NCBI GenBank assembly: GCA_023512835.1
Contig: JAKCVP010000384.1
Span: 103,570-167,569 of the forward strand
Direction of reading: 5' to 3'
From: Taxillus chinensis
Lineage: Eukaryota; Streptophyta; Magnoliopsida; Santalales; Loranthaceae
DNA length: 64,000 nucleotides
In this document: positions 11,062-22,200 of the stretch, piece after piece
How the letters are laid out: every line of letters begins with the position of its first letter
Position numbering within the stretch: position 1 is the stretch's first letter
Made by a program: the position numbers and the translations under genes
Notes under the pieces: model-generated
The model's input: only the letters and a program-made list of their open reading frames with translations
Databases searched by the model: none
What the model was told of the DNA's origin: nothing

Positions 11062-12348
11062 GAACCCCTAAGACCACTGTTTGGAACGAACAGACTGACA
11101 TGTGAAAAGCACGGGTAAATCAACATTTAACCCTCAGCATTTACCATCACAACTTTTAGTATGGGCAGTGGATGGGTCCGCGGGATTCAGCATCTTAGCA
11201 TCCACAGTAGCAATGAAGTGAACCCCCTCTCCACTCCACAGCCCAGCACAATAGGCTCGTAAACAAAATACCCCCAAACAGAACAGTCGGTGCCCAAACT
11301 TCTCCCCAAGAGCGCCACAGATGCACTCGACACCCCACATGCGCAGTCCACAGTTCACAACAATGCACATGCACAAAGCAAAAGGAGCAGTCCAACGAAA
11401 AGGACCTAGAATCGTGAGCCACAGACGTGGGAGCACACATGGGGAAGCACGGGGAACTGCAAAAATGCCAGTCGCAGATCAGACGAGGCTTTAATCCGGA
11501 GACAAAGGCCCAAAGGAGTCTATGCGGTAGTCTCAAAACGGACGAACCGTGACTTGAGGTGACGAACAGGCCAGATTTCATGCGCAGGGGAATAAGCAAG
11601 GACTCGCTGCTTCCGGGCTCAGAGTAAGGCCTGAATAGGCGCCCCGCAGAAGGAGACGCAAAGGTGGATCCCTCATCTCCCCTTGGCAGGGCGCCCCTCG
11701 AAAGGGCGATGCTGCAAGGCAGAGAAATGGGGGATCTGCAAGGCAGCAGATCTAAGGGATCCACTTTTAAGCAAATCTTTCATACTGAGCTTGGGGCTGG
11801 TCGGTGAAGAGAATGAGCATCTGCGTAGGATGCTGTCCGTCCACACCAGCGTTGGAGAAGAGCTGGCGTCCTACAAACAGGGTGTGCTTGAGGGAAGGAA
11901 ATAGTGCTGCTGTTCATGCCAATAGAGGCTGCTATTACTAGTTCTTCGTCCAATGGGTATCTTCCGTTTCTTGTTTGAAGTTCTCATCCTAAAATCAAAT
12001 GTCATCCAGATTCGCGCATCACGCGCAACTGCCAAATCAGAATTCATTCCTCTCGCTCCAAAGAGCTTCCCGCTTCCATTGACGCCTAGCGTATCGCTGA
12101 AGACAAAGTGAAGTGACCCATGAATCCCTGCCATATCCTGCCTGCAGACGAAGTTGTGGCTTGGTGTGTGTGTGGTGGTAGCGACTACAACTTGCAGCAG
12201 TGCAAAGTCAAATTCGGTAAGTGTCATGATCATGATGAAATCTTTGGCCAGAGCGCTCAAGGCTAAAACTCAGAGAACAAAGGTGGTTTCGAAGGTAGTC
12301 GTGCATATCATGCTTGCGTCTAGGCAAGAGTCATGAGGCCGACGAGGC

Positions 12349-12974
12349 CTACTTTGCCTTCTCTTCTTCCAGACCGAGCACGCTGTGTCGTTTCGATACA
12401 GCATCTTGGTTGACTAGTCTCCTGTCCAGACCTCTGGCAACCTTTGCTGTAAGGGCGATGCTTTGCATCTTCTCGAGCTTCTCAGCGGAGACGGTGTATC
12501 GCTGTTCCTGAAGCCTCTTGTTCTCCAGACGTGCCAGAGAGGTCGAGTAGATTCGCAGTTCGCGGGGGAGTTCTGCCTCGAAAGCCGAGGGTGCTGTCTG
12601 GTCGCGTGCGCGTGGACTGACAGGAGAGGCACGCGAAGACAGGTATGAGCGATCTGTTTGCGCCATGCTGGGAATGGAGTAGGTGGAGTAGCGGTTGGCC
12701 AGGCGTGTCTCTGGACCTCTTGTCTAGGTGATTGTGTTAGGGTGCGCGAGATGGAGGAGACGGCGGCGAGGTAATGCCCGGGGAAAAAGGGGGTAAGACA
12801 AGATGCAGACAGGTGAGCAACGCACAGAGGCAGAGCAGCGTGACGACAAAAAGCGGGCCGAGTAGGTAGCGAAGGGCGGGCAAGACGGGATAAATACGAG
12901 CCAGTCAGGCGGGGCTAGGTAGCACTTACAGTGTCTAGGATGGGGGTCCTGGAGGAGTCGAGAGATTGACGCAT
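12349..12974 (-). CDS. Small hypothetical protein with C-terminal helical segment, two exons
   Basis: Exons 12974-12930 (ATG, 15 codons, MRQSLDSSRTPILDT) and 12723-12349, in phase; 139 residues. The 206-nt intron begins GTAAGT and ends CCCTAACACAATCACCTAG, an excellent fungal branch and acceptor, so the frame before the internal ATG at 12666 (TRGPETRLANRYSTYSIPS) is probably coding. The N-terminal half is Ser/Pro/Arg-rich; from about residue 80 (LPRELRIYSTSLARLENKRL) the protein looks like one or two long helices with regular Leu spacing. I do not recognise the family. A shorter single-exon version starting at 12666 (105 residues) is the alternative. Confidence 0.6.
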
Positions 12975-14069
12975 GTTCTGGTGAATGAGAAGCGGAGACG
13001 GGGCGTAAGCGCGAGAGATTAATGACTTTTAAGCACCGGGGACGGGCGGCAGGAGTGGACTGGAGGAGTGGATGGATGGGAAGAAGGGGAGGGCGTCTCC
13101 ACTGGCGCTGGGGTGTTCCGGAAGCGAAAGGAAAACGGAGGAGGAGCAGCAGCAGTAGCAGCAGGAGGAGGAAGATTCGGGGGCTGTGTGGTTAGGCAGG
13201 TTGCTGCAGCTGAGGAAGGAGCGAGCAGGAGACCTAGTCAACAATGATGAGACTAAGGTAGGTAGGTGTTTGGACGGCTGGCCCTGTTGGTCGGACGACG
13301 CGGTGGGCTGGCAGCATGGTAGGATGGCAGGTACAGTAGTGCCAGGGAACCGCGAGCGTGTGCTATTATTGCGCTGGCATCGGTGGGCTTTCTCTCGCCG
13401 TGTTAATGGACTGCAGCACTCAATCAATCAATCGATCAATCACTCGACCGCATCGCCGGCGCCTGGCGTGCCTGGGCTCCCATGCTGCGGCTCTGGCTCG
13501 GGCGATGATCGCACGGCCACGTGTATAGTGGCATGCAACGTGGACGACGCCTGGTTCTACCGCGCCTGATTCCTGCCGCCGCCGCCCCCATGACACGAAC
13601 AGGACGCTGCTGCTGTTGAAGCCGCGCGAGGCTGTGCGCCATTACAGTCTGCTGAGCTTGCTTCACCGATCCACGGGCCCCACTCGGTCCAACAATAAAT
13701 AGCATGCTGCTACTGCTTGTCCTGCAGCCATGCATCTTATCGCAGATGCAATGCGCGTCAGACAGGCAGCAACCCGATGCGAGCTGTAAGACGCTTTGAA
13801 ACTTTCTTCAATTACTAGTGCTATTTCCGCATTTGTCTTATCCAAGTGTCTATCTGTTTTTCCAAGAGGGAGAACAAACACCAGGTCAATGAAACATCTG
13901 CCGAGAGTCGTCATGGACGGCCTCATTACTTTAGGGCTGATCATTGATGCGACCGCAGCGTGGAGGAGTGTAGACTGCCGTGCCATCCCTGATTGCAGCC
14001 CAGACTAGGATCCGGGGGTATATCGTCGCTTCATGCGTGTGCCAAACAAAAACGCCATCCAAGACCGTC
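12975..14069. other. Intergenic: upstream of small gene, 3' flank of NSRP1-like gene
   Basis: 1.1 kb. It includes a GAG/CAG-rich patch near 13135-13170 and an AATC microsatellite at 13418-13442. Open frames here (for example minus 13427-13029) are low-complexity and have no supporting motif. Confidence 0.5.
13418..13442. repeat. AATC microsatellite
   Basis: About six near-perfect copies of the tetranucleotide CAAT/AATC with one G interruption. Simple repeat in an intergenic region. Confidence 0.7.
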
Positions 14070-15278
14070 TCACTTCTTCGCTGCAGCTGCCGCCTCTGCC
14101 TGTGCCCTTTTCCGTGCGAGGAAGCGTGCCTTTGCATCCGAAATGTCACCGCTCGTCTTGGATGACTTTAGCGATTGCTCGCGCTTCTGCAGCGCTTCTG
14201 CTTCTTCTTCCGCTGCACGCTTCTGCGATGCAGCCAGCTGCTCCTCAATCATCCGAGACTGCCTCTCTCGCTGTGCTCGCTTGGACTCGAAGTCGATGCG
14301 AGATCCCGCTTGCTGAGACGCACCGTCAGCATCTCTCGCTCGCGTTTGCGATGCAACCTTTGGCTTCGGCTTGGCGGTAATGTTGAGTCCGCCCTTGAGG
14401 AGTTGTCTTTTGTCGGCAACCTCGCCATCATCCGTAATCATAATGTCGGCGCCCTTTGCATTGAGTTCTGCCGCTCTCTTCGCCGCTATGCTTTCTACGT
14501 CTGGCGCTTCCTCTTCCGCAGCACTTTCCTCGCCAGGCTTGTAGTTTTTGGCCGCCTCGAGCGCAGCTTGGTGCTCTTTCTCCCTCTCTCGCATGACATC
14601 CCGGTAGAAGCCTGTCATGCCCTGTTTCCGTTTCTTTTCCTCTTCGGCTTCTTCCTTCTTCTTCTCCTCTTCCTCTAGCTTTCGTGCCTCCTCTTGCTGC
14701 TTTTTGTAGGCCTCGGTGACAAACTTCTCCTTGTCCGCAAATTCGTCGCCCTCCAACTCTCGTTCGCGCTGCAGCAACTTATCACGAGCACGCGTCTGAT
14801 CGCGTTTCCGCTGTTCTGACGCTGCAATCAAGTTGTCCATGTATTTGGGCTTACCTGATGCTGACTCTTCCGCTTGCTTAATCTTGCGGTCATTCTGTGC
14901 TTTATGTATAGCATCGTAATGCGAGTCATAGTCATATATCGACGGATCTACTTCGTCCGCCGCCGCTTGTTTTTGCTGCACAAAGGAGGCTGCTAGACTG
15001 GGACCATGTTGAGATGAATCTCTTGCTTGCGGTGCCTTTGAAGGCCGCTCAGGCATTGACTTGCTCGTCTCGGCCTTTGAGGGGGTCTCGGAAACATCAT
15101 CCGTGATAGCTGCGTCCGCATCGAAGGTATGTATCTCTAGAGCTTGGTCAATGGCAGCCGATGCTTCTTTTTGGGGTTCATCATCGCCGCCAAAACCACC
15201 GATTGATGGCTTGGGCTGGGGCTTGACCGCAGGTTTACCAAGCCCGGACTTCTTATTTAGGCCAAATGAGATGGGCAT
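14070..15278 (-). CDS. NSRP1/CCDC55-like nuclear speckle splicing regulator
   Basis: Single exon, 402 residues, ATG at 15278 (MPISFGLNKKSGLGKP). N-terminal ~100 residues are low complexity. The block from ~115 to 235, DPSIYDYDSHYDAIHKAQ, then GKPKYMDNLIAASEQRKRD, then RELEGDEFADKEKFVTEAYK and GMTGFYRDVM, matches the conserved coiled-coil domain of human NSRP1, a nuclear-speckle protein that influences splice-site choice. Residues ~195-215 are almost all Lys/Glu. Lys/Ala-rich C-terminus. Head-to-head with an NFKBIL1-like gene across 257 bp. Confidence 0.82.
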   Translation of the reverse strand: MPISFGLNKKSGLGKPAVKPQPKPSIGGFGGDDEPQKEASAAIDQALEIHTFDADAAITDDVSETPSKAETSKSMPERPSKAPQARDSSQHGPSLAASFVQQKQAAADEVDPSIYDYDSHYDAIHKAQNDRKIKQAEESASGKPKYMDNLIAASEQRKRDQTRARDKLLQRERELEGDEFADKEKFVTEAYKKQQEEARKLEEEEKKKEEAEEEKKRKQGMTGFYRDVMREREKEHQAALEAAKNYKPGEESAAEEEAPDVESIAAKRAAELNAKGADIMITDDGEVADKRQLLKGGLNITAKPKPKVASQTRARDADGASQQAGSRIDFESKRAQRERQSRMIEEQLAASQKRAAEEEAEALQKREQSLKSSKTSGDISDAKARFLARKRAQAEAAAAAKK

Positions 15279-15535
15279 TATCGATGGCCGAATGCAGTAG
15301 CAGGATGGTCACAGAATGGTGATAGCAACTAGGTGCGGAAAGTAATGAATGTGCGGATATGATGCAGAGAGGCTGACAGTCTGTGAGGCGGTGAGGAACT
15401 TCTGCCGGCCTAGACTTGACCACATCGAGCACTCCCTCATGCAGGTGATGACATGCGACAGGCCCCCAACTTGCACACCACATCTTTTCGCGTTGTTTCC
15501 ATGGGCAAATCGTCGCGTAGACGTCGTATTCAGCC
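15279..15535. promoter_or_regulatory. Short bidirectional promoter (NSRP1-like / NFKBIL1-like)
   Basis: 257 bp separate the two outward start codons, so both transcripts must initiate here or within each other's sequence. No TATA box stands out. Shared regulation is possible but is an inference from spacing only. Confidence 0.55.
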
Positions 15536-16582
15536 ATGGCGGATCCTTCAGCACGTCGATATGACCTTTTAGACACCCTTATGGAAGCAAATGTGGAGAG
15601 TCCTCCACCCAGTAATCTGCGCCCACCCCGCAAGCCATCTTCATCACCATCCCGCTCACCACGACGTTCTCAGACTCCCTCACACGACGATACGAGGACC
15701 TCGGACACGTACAGACGCCAACCTGCGAAGCGTCTCCGATTCAAGTCTCCATCGCGAAGTCACAGCCGGAGAGCAGCCCACCCTACGGACGAACCCGAAA
15801 CCACCTTGCACTCGACTAAGCATAATTCTCACTCACATCGCAAACACCGTCGGCGAAGACGTGAAGGACGTTCAGAGGGACGATCGGAACGAGAGAATAC
15901 CGAAGATCCGGCTCTCAAGGATCCAGATGCCGCCTTCCGCGCCTCCTTGTTCGATGCTATGGTAGATGATGAGGCAGCAGACTTCTGGTCAACTGTATAC
16001 GGGGAGGACATACCGACCTCTATTCCTTCCCAAGTAGGGCCCGATGGATTACTTGAGCGCATGAGCGACGAGGAATATACTGCCTACATGCGCCAGCGTA
16101 TGTGGGAAAAGACACACCAATTCCTCTTAGAAGAGCGCGAAGCACGGGAAGAGCGTCGACGAAAAGCCGAAGAGCGGCATCGTCAGAACCAAAAAGAGGC
16201 GCAAGATTTCAACGCACGTATGGACGAGAGTCTAAGGCGTGGACGAGAAAGGAAAGATGGACGCGCCTGGGAAGATTATGGTGCGGCGTGGGCTAAATTT
16301 TTAAGCGATGAAGATCGCAGCAAAGAACAGGGCCCGCCGTGGCCTGTCCGAGGTGGCAGAGTGGAAGACGTCTCAAGATCCACCGTGAAGGACTTCTTCG
16401 AGGCTGGAGTGAGAGCTGACAAAGAACGTCGAAACTTGAGGAAAATATTAAAATCGGAAAGGGTGCGGTGGCATCCAGATAAGGTGCAGCAGCGTATGGG
16501 CGAGAAGCGAATGGCAAAGAACGTGGAAGAGAAGGTCACGGCCGTCTTTCAGGTGATAGATGAGCTTTTTGCGGCAACCTGA
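15536..16582 (+). CDS. NFKBIL1-like protein with degenerate J-type C-terminus
   Basis: Single exon, 348 residues, ATG in CAGCCATGGCG context. N-terminal ~115 residues are Ser/Arg/Pro/His-rich with RS-type repeats and basic clusters, suggesting nuclear location. Residues ~120-260 are charged and helical (MSDEEYTAYMRQRMWEKTHQ, EEREAREERRRKAEER). The C-terminus reads LKSERVRWHPDKVQQRMG, then VEEKVTAVFQVIDELF; the RWHPD motif and following helix match the C-terminus of human NFKBIL1, a protein linked to mRNA splicing. The HPD echoes J-domains but the rest of a J-domain is not evident. Fungal homologues lack the animal ankyrin repeats, as here. Confidence 0.72.
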   Translation: MADPSARRYDLLDTLMEANVESPPPSNLRPPRKPSSSPSRSPRRSQTPSHDDTRTSDTYRRQPAKRLRFKSPSRSHSRRAAHPTDEPETTLHSTKHNSHSHRKHRRRRREGRSEGRSERENTEDPALKDPDAAFRASLFDAMVDDEAADFWSTVYGEDIPTSIPSQVGPDGLLERMSDEEYTAYMRQRMWEKTHQFLLEEREAREERRRKAEERHRQNQKEAQDFNARMDESLRRGRERKDGRAWEDYGAAWAKFLSDEDRSKEQGPPWPVRGGRVEDVSRSTVKDFFEAGVRADKERRNLRKILKSERVRWHPDKVQQRMGEKRMAKNVEEKVTAVFQVIDELFAAT

Positions 16583-17259
16583 GCAAGTCAAATCACCCAC
16601 ACAGAACACGAACGGAATCCGTTGCGGATGTAAGAAGATGCGCAAGAATTGCTCACAAGTTGCGCAACTTGATCGAATGATTGCAGTGGGCGGCGATTAT
16701 GACCACGGTGCTTGTGCTCTCCTCCCTCTCAAAGGGCGCGAGGACCAAGGTGATTAGATTGACAAAGACTGCAGGCGTCCAAGAAGCAGTTGACTTCGGA
16801 TGCGGAGTCATACGTCTCGCGCTTGTGTAATCTCATCTTTGAAGACTATCGCAAAATAGCTCAAGCACGCACTCTGCTTTGAGAAAAAAAAATGAGAAAC
16901 ACAGCCCGACGAGCTGTGTGTAACGACAAGCGCAATAAGCAGGACTGGGAATTAGATGGATAGCCCAATCGTAAAACGATGATTGTTGATCAGGTTTTCC
17001 TTCACTTGTTATCAGAGCGATCAGCGCCTGGCTTCAGAGCAGCATCGTCTCCACCTTGTGGTGTAACCGGGTGGTAAGTCGTTTGCAATAGTAGGCCACG
17101 TTGTTGCTGCTCCTGCGGCGTCGACTGGGGTGCTAAATGCGGTGCGAACTCCGGTTGATGTCTTGGCATAGTTGGATAGAAAGAGCTGCTGCTGCTATAT
17201 GGACCATATGGATCGTATGGATGCGTGGAAAGTAGGGGCGGTACATTGCGAGAACCATA
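16583..17259. other. Intergenic: convergent 3' flanks of NFKBIL1-like and PHO85 genes
   Basis: 677 bp between two stop codons. An A9 run lies near 16886. On the minus strand just below 17259 the DNA stays CA-rich for ~200 bp, probably 3' UTR of the kinase gene. Confidence 0.5.
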
Positions 17260-18338
17260 CTATGAGGCATACGAGTACTGTGGCTGTTGTTGTGTTTGTG
17301 GCTGCTGGTAATATGTATCTTGACCAGGCATGTATGTCTGCTGCATGGGCACTTGGTTCGGCATAGAAGTATAGTGTCTTTGCTGCTCCTGCATTCGAAT
17401 CTCATTGAAGTATGGATGTTGGAGGGCGTCTTGGGCACTGATGCGGTCATCCGGACGCAGCTGCAACATTGCTGTCATCAACTGCAATGCTAGTGTGTCT
17501 GCTTGCGTGACTATCATCCTGATATCCGTGACGGGGTAGTGCTGGAAATTGGATTTGTATTCTGGAAGCTGTGACACACCAGGCCAGCTGCGTTCATTTG
17601 GTGTGCCCATGAAACGGAAGATGCGAATCAGCTGATCCTCGTTTGTTGTTCCAGGAAACAGAGGGCGTCCCATGAACATCTCAGCCATGATGCAGCCGGC
17701 TGACCAGATGTCGATGCTGGTGTTATACTGCCTGCTTCCGAGCAAGACATCAGGTGCGCGGTACCACAGTGTGACGACCTCATTAGAGAAAGTATTGACT
17801 GGGATGCCAAACGCACGAGCTAGACCAAAGTCGGCCAGCTTCAATTGTTTCCTGTTGTTGATGAGCAAGTTCTGAGGCTTTAGGTCTCTATGCAGGACGC
17901 GGTTGTCATGGCAGAAGGCAATGCCACGAAGGAGCTGATACATGAAAGACTTGATAGTCGGTGGCGGAAGCTTGCTGTGGTCACCGTAGCTATCCATGTA
18001 CTTCTTCAAATCCTTGTCCATGAACTCGAAGACAAGCATGAGTTTATTTTCGGTGTGGATGACATCGTGAAGCGAAACGATGTTCTCGTGCTTGAGCTCC
18101 TTCATAAGGGATATCTCGCGGATGGCGGTAGAGGGGGTGCCTTCCTCAGAGTCCAAGTGGATTTCTTTGAGCGCAACGAACTCGCCCGTCTGACGATTTC
18201 TGCCTTTGAAGACCTGAGGAGCAGAAAGACTTAGCAACGACAAGAGACGTCCAAGGGGCTGGGGAAGCTCACTGTGGCGTATGTACCCTCGCCCAGCTTC
18301 TCCAGCTGCTGGAAGGAATTGGGGTGTCTCTTATCCAT
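17260..18338 (-). CDS. PHO85: Cyclin-dependent kinase Pho85/PhoA
   Basis: Exons 18338-18273 and 18213-17260; the 59-nt intron (GTGAGC...CAG) falls inside the Gly-rich loop, GEGTYAT before and VFKGRN after. 339 residues; the ATG gives [16 protein letters not shown], the standard fungal start, and there is no other in-frame ATG upstream. Kinase features: [21 protein letters not shown] (ATP-site Lys, Glu and the PSTAIRE-like cyclin-binding helix), [10 protein letters not shown] catalytic loop, DFGLARAFG, and [14 protein letters not shown]. The C-terminus is Gln-rich. Pho85-family kinases pair with several cyclins to control phosphate response, glycogen and morphogenesis. Yeast PHO85 also carries an intron near its start. 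Confidence 0.96.
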
Positions 18339-19259
18339 CTCGATAGGTCTGCCTTGCTGATCGCCGAGATTGCGTACGCTGATGGAAGAATCTGTCCTGT
18401 TCCCAAGTTGCGGGAAGATGTTTGCGAAGTTGGTAGGCCGTAAGCGGACCGGCGGTGGCCGCCTAGTATACCTTGGGTTCCAAAGCACAGAAGTGGCAGT
18501 GGATAAGCTCGCGGCAATCTCGAGGTCAGACTTGCTTCTAACAAAGCGACCGCCTCTAGATGTGTCCGGATTCGCCGTTGTGAAAGGTGGTGGGTGGTTA
18601 GAGGGAAGATGGAGGAGGGGTGTGGGGCCCTTAAAGGCTACCACCGCGCACTTGGTTTCGTCAAGGACACTGGACGCGGGCTCAGGCGCGCGGAAGCAAC
18701 GATGCACACACGATGAGACTTAGCGCAGGGTCCGAGTAACGTGAGATTTGGACTTCCAAGCGCTCGCCAGTTGTTCGTTTCAGATGGAGTCAAAGGCAGA
18801 GAAGCGAGATTCCTCTATTGTCATTCTTTACCCGCGCGGCAACACCGACCTCGTCGTAGTCTCCCATCCTCCGGAGCCAATAGACATCAATATTTTCTCA
18901 GCCCTCATGGCCACAACTTCGGATATAATCCAAGTCCTCTGCCTGAATAGATCAGGATCTGTGGCTCCGATGCTAGCGCATATTAGGAATGCTTGTACGA
19001 ATTGCGCCGCTTGAAAGTGGTCGTTGGAGGGCAGAACTGATACTAGTTCCCGCCTGCCTCCCATTTGAAGACAATCGCCTCGACAAAGGGTTCTGCTTAG
19101 CGCCGCAACGTCACAGCTGACCCTGCACCGGCCAAGATCACATCTGGTAACAAATTCGCGTTCATTGACAGTCAAGACCGCGTGGATGAGGCCTCAAGTG
19201 AGACATTAATCGTCTCGCCGCCCAAAGATGGAATCAAACCGCATTCCCAGCACACTTGA
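18339..19259. other. Intergenic between PHO85 and DCAF6-like genes
   Basis: 921 bp holding the PHO85 promoter and the DCAF6-like 3' flank. It contains one weak small-gene candidate on the plus strand (18784-19017), listed separately. Confidence 0.5.
18784..19014 (+). CDS. Candidate small protein (about 76 aa), unproven
   Basis: ATG frame beginning MESKAEKRDSSIVILYPRG and ending TNCAA before a TGA. It continues as DLVVVSHPPEPIDINIFSAL, and shows a fairly protein-like hydrophobic pattern. The ATG directly follows GTTCGTTTCAG, which looks like a splice acceptor, so an upstream coding exon is possible. No family recognised. It occupies a free slot between two minus-strand genes. It may equally be chance. 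Confidence 0.22.
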   Translation: MESKAEKRDSSIVILYPRGNTDLVVVSHPPEPIDINIFSALMATTSDIIQVLCLNRSGSVAPMLAHIRNACTNCAA

Positions 19260-22200
19260 CTACATCAGAGTGCAGTCGTCCGTGATGACAACCCTTCCTC
19301 CAGCGACCTCAATCTCCTCTCCGTCTTCGACTATATCGTCGTCATCATGTTCAAGGCCCTCGCCCCTCGCAGATTGCATGCGTCGAGCCAGTGCGGCCAG
19401 CATGCCTCGTGTAATGAACGTTTGTTGCCCTCCACCCCTGCTAGAAAGCTCAGCGCGGTTCTGTGCAAGAATCGCGTCGGCCTCGTGCCAACGTCGACGT
19501 GTCTGCAAATGATTTCCCCGAACCAGATAGTCGCTGTACAAGCCGTCTGCTGCGGAGTCCTGCGCCGAAGCTTCTGGTGCGCTATTGCTAACGGGAACAG
19601 TAAACCAGTCCTCATGCTCAGACTCATCGCTGCTGATACCATGCGGAGCATCATAAGCTTCAGTCCCTCCCTCCCCTAGTAATGGTTCTTCTTCCGTCGC
19701 ATCAGCTCGACGCTGACTTTGGCGCCTGCCCGTTACATCCAAGGACGAGAATCTATTGGCGTCCTCTCGAGCTTGTACACCAACGCCTCGTCTAGCGTCT
19801 CGCTGAAGTCGCTTGTCGGGCGAGAAGATTTTGACCGTGTGGTCGATACCGGAAACGGCCAGCATGGGCTCGAAAGGATGACCGGTGATTACGTTGACAA
19901 CCTCGCCATCGCCTTCGAGAATGTTGACCAGTTTTCCACTTGCCGTCTCCCATATAAAGAGATGACCCGTGTCTGATCCGGACACAACGTACTCATCGTC
20001 TTTGCCAAAGAAATTCACATCCTTGACTGTCTGGACATTTGCGTGGCCAGAGTACTGTCGTGTGGCAGCTACACACGGAACGCCGAGCTGGACATTTGAT
20101 CGCAACGATGTGCGCTCCCAAGCGGAGCGCGAAAGGATGTGCGTACGCTCGGCTTCGCCGCTGTCTTCATCGGGTTCGTCGTCATTCTCATCCTCATCGT
20201 CGTCCTCAAACTCGCCATCGTCGTCCTCATGTTCACTCTCCAGAACTGCGCTGAGATCATCGACACTCACGACAGAATCCTCACCATCATCTGAAGCAAC
20301 AATGTTGGACACAACAGCGTCGTCGGCACTCTCGTCATCAGATGCAATTCCGTGGACCTGTTCACGTAACGCTGCCTCAGCATCCGACAGCGTTCTAGGG
20401 AAGCTGCTACCGCCGAAGGCATGGAAAGGATCTTTGAAGCCAAGTTCACCTGCGAGCTGCAAGAGTATCCCGCGTGCATACCCCTGACCCCAGCGAAGAA
20501 TCGCTTCTTTTCGATTCTGCCGCATGGACTGGCGCCCAGGTTCCGCGTGCGCGCTGCTAAGGTCTGCAAAGGGTACCCCTACGGCTTGCCCGAATGCGCT
20601 AACAGCAGCCCTCTCATTCATCGCCAGATAACGTTGACCTGTAACCTCGAAGGGTGAGCTCCCGACACGGAGGATTGGCGATGAAGTTGCACGATGAAGC
20701 AAGCTCTGAATGAGGCAATCTTCGATCGCTTCGATTCCAGAACCCTCTGGAACTGGCAATCGAGGATCGCCGCCCGGAATATGTCTCTTAGCCGTGAATC
20801 CCTCCAAGAGACCGCCCGGACCACTGTCAAGCCAGAGGACAATCGCTTTTATGAAGTCATAGCAAAACAGCTCATGTTCCTCCTTATCGGAATCTGGCCT
20901 ACTTTCGTTCGGTGCCGGACGTATAGCAATGAAGTGTCGCGCTGTTGGTGCATCATTACTTGGGAGCGAGCCGCCGAGCAAGCGTGAAAGTGTGCCACAG
21001 GCCTGGGCAAGCCGACGAGCTCTTTCTCGTTGCTTGCGCAGTAATCTGTTAGCAGCGGCTTGTGTCTCGGTTGGATTTACCGGGTATCTCCAATTTCTGA
21101 TCGCTTCGTCCATATGCTCGATGACTGCAGCAGCAGCCTCCAAAGCTGCGGATAATTCATGCCGTGGTACCGGAGCCATTGCCTCAGGCGTCTGTGGAAG
21201 AGTCGAAAATATGCCCTTGCAGATCTTGTGCAGGCCGCTTGCTATCTTAAGCGCTCTTTTCTCCTCTTCATTGTCAGATTCCCGGTGCGAATCATTGCCA
21301 CTGTCGTCGCTATCGTCGGCCAACAGTATGGTCTCGCTCTGTCCGTTCTCATAGTTGATGCGTAATCGACGGCTGCCCTCAGCGCTGTTGAGATCCTCGT
21401 AGCTGAGTCGCTCTCGAGGACTGGCCCGCTCTTGGGCATCATTAGACGTTGTAGATCCAGTCGCAGGGCGACGGCGCTTTCTATTCTTGTCCGCTCTGAT
21501 CCTTGCGTGACCCGCACTAGTTGTGAAGCCTGGTCTCTTCGCAGGTCTCTCAGTAACGTCTGGATCGCTTGTCATGTCGAAATGATAAATGGAGTCACTA
21601 GACCAAGAGACAACGAGTGAATTTGGATGGGCGTCGCTGATCTTACAGGCGGTAATGTGGCCACGGTCGGTATGTTTTGCTCTTGCCTGGCCTTTCGGCG
21701 CGAATCGTCGAACGCACTGGGTAGCGCTGGAGATTCCGTCGTCGTCGAATTTGGCCTTGCCACCTCGCTCAGCGTTGGTGTCCCTTCCGAGCATGCGTCT
21801 GTCATGCAGGAAACAGTGTGGGTGTGCCCCTCCAAGAGCGATGTAGTGAGGCTGACTAGCTGAACAGGAGATGGTGTTGAGATCTATATGCTGGCGCTTA
21901 TACGAGATCAACGGCGGCGGAACAGGACCATCGTTCCAATCGCTCTGGACGGTGCCCCAGCGTAGACCAGCATTCCGAGGTCTGGGATACGCAGATGAAG
22001 GTTGCCGAAGGTCCCACTGACGAACCTCTCCATCTTCTGAACACGTCAGAAAAAGGAAAGGAGATGACTCAGTCACTATGCGCTTGACCCGATCGCTATG
22101 AGAACGGTAGATCCTAGCATTGGTGTCGCCCTCTGTCAACAACCGGGCGCGTGAAGGCATCCCAGCCTCTGCATGTACTGTCGACCGACCTGAATATTCA

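Larger units (their letters stand above)
9614..12348. other. 2.7-kb intergenic stretch without a recognisable gene
   Basis: It lies between the 3' ends of two convergent genes. Contents seen: an 18-bp perfect palindrome of TACC/GGTA units (10503-10520), a CCCAAAG mini-repeat (about 11033-11061), and many frames under 110 codons. The largest frame (minus, 11764-11195, 189 codons) has no ATG at its start, no domain and a composition typical of non-coding DNA. No tRNA could be folded by eye. Confidence 0.5.

Noticed and set aside
11195..11764. 189-codon minus frame in the 9.6-12.3 kb gap
   Set aside because: Opens with GTG rather than ATG, no domain, composition like non-coding DNA.
16400..16582. 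J-domain (DnaJ) assignment from the RWHPDK motif of the NFKBIL1-like protein
   Set aside because: Only the HPD motif is shared; helix I/II context of a J-domain is absent and the C-terminus fits NFKBIL1 better.
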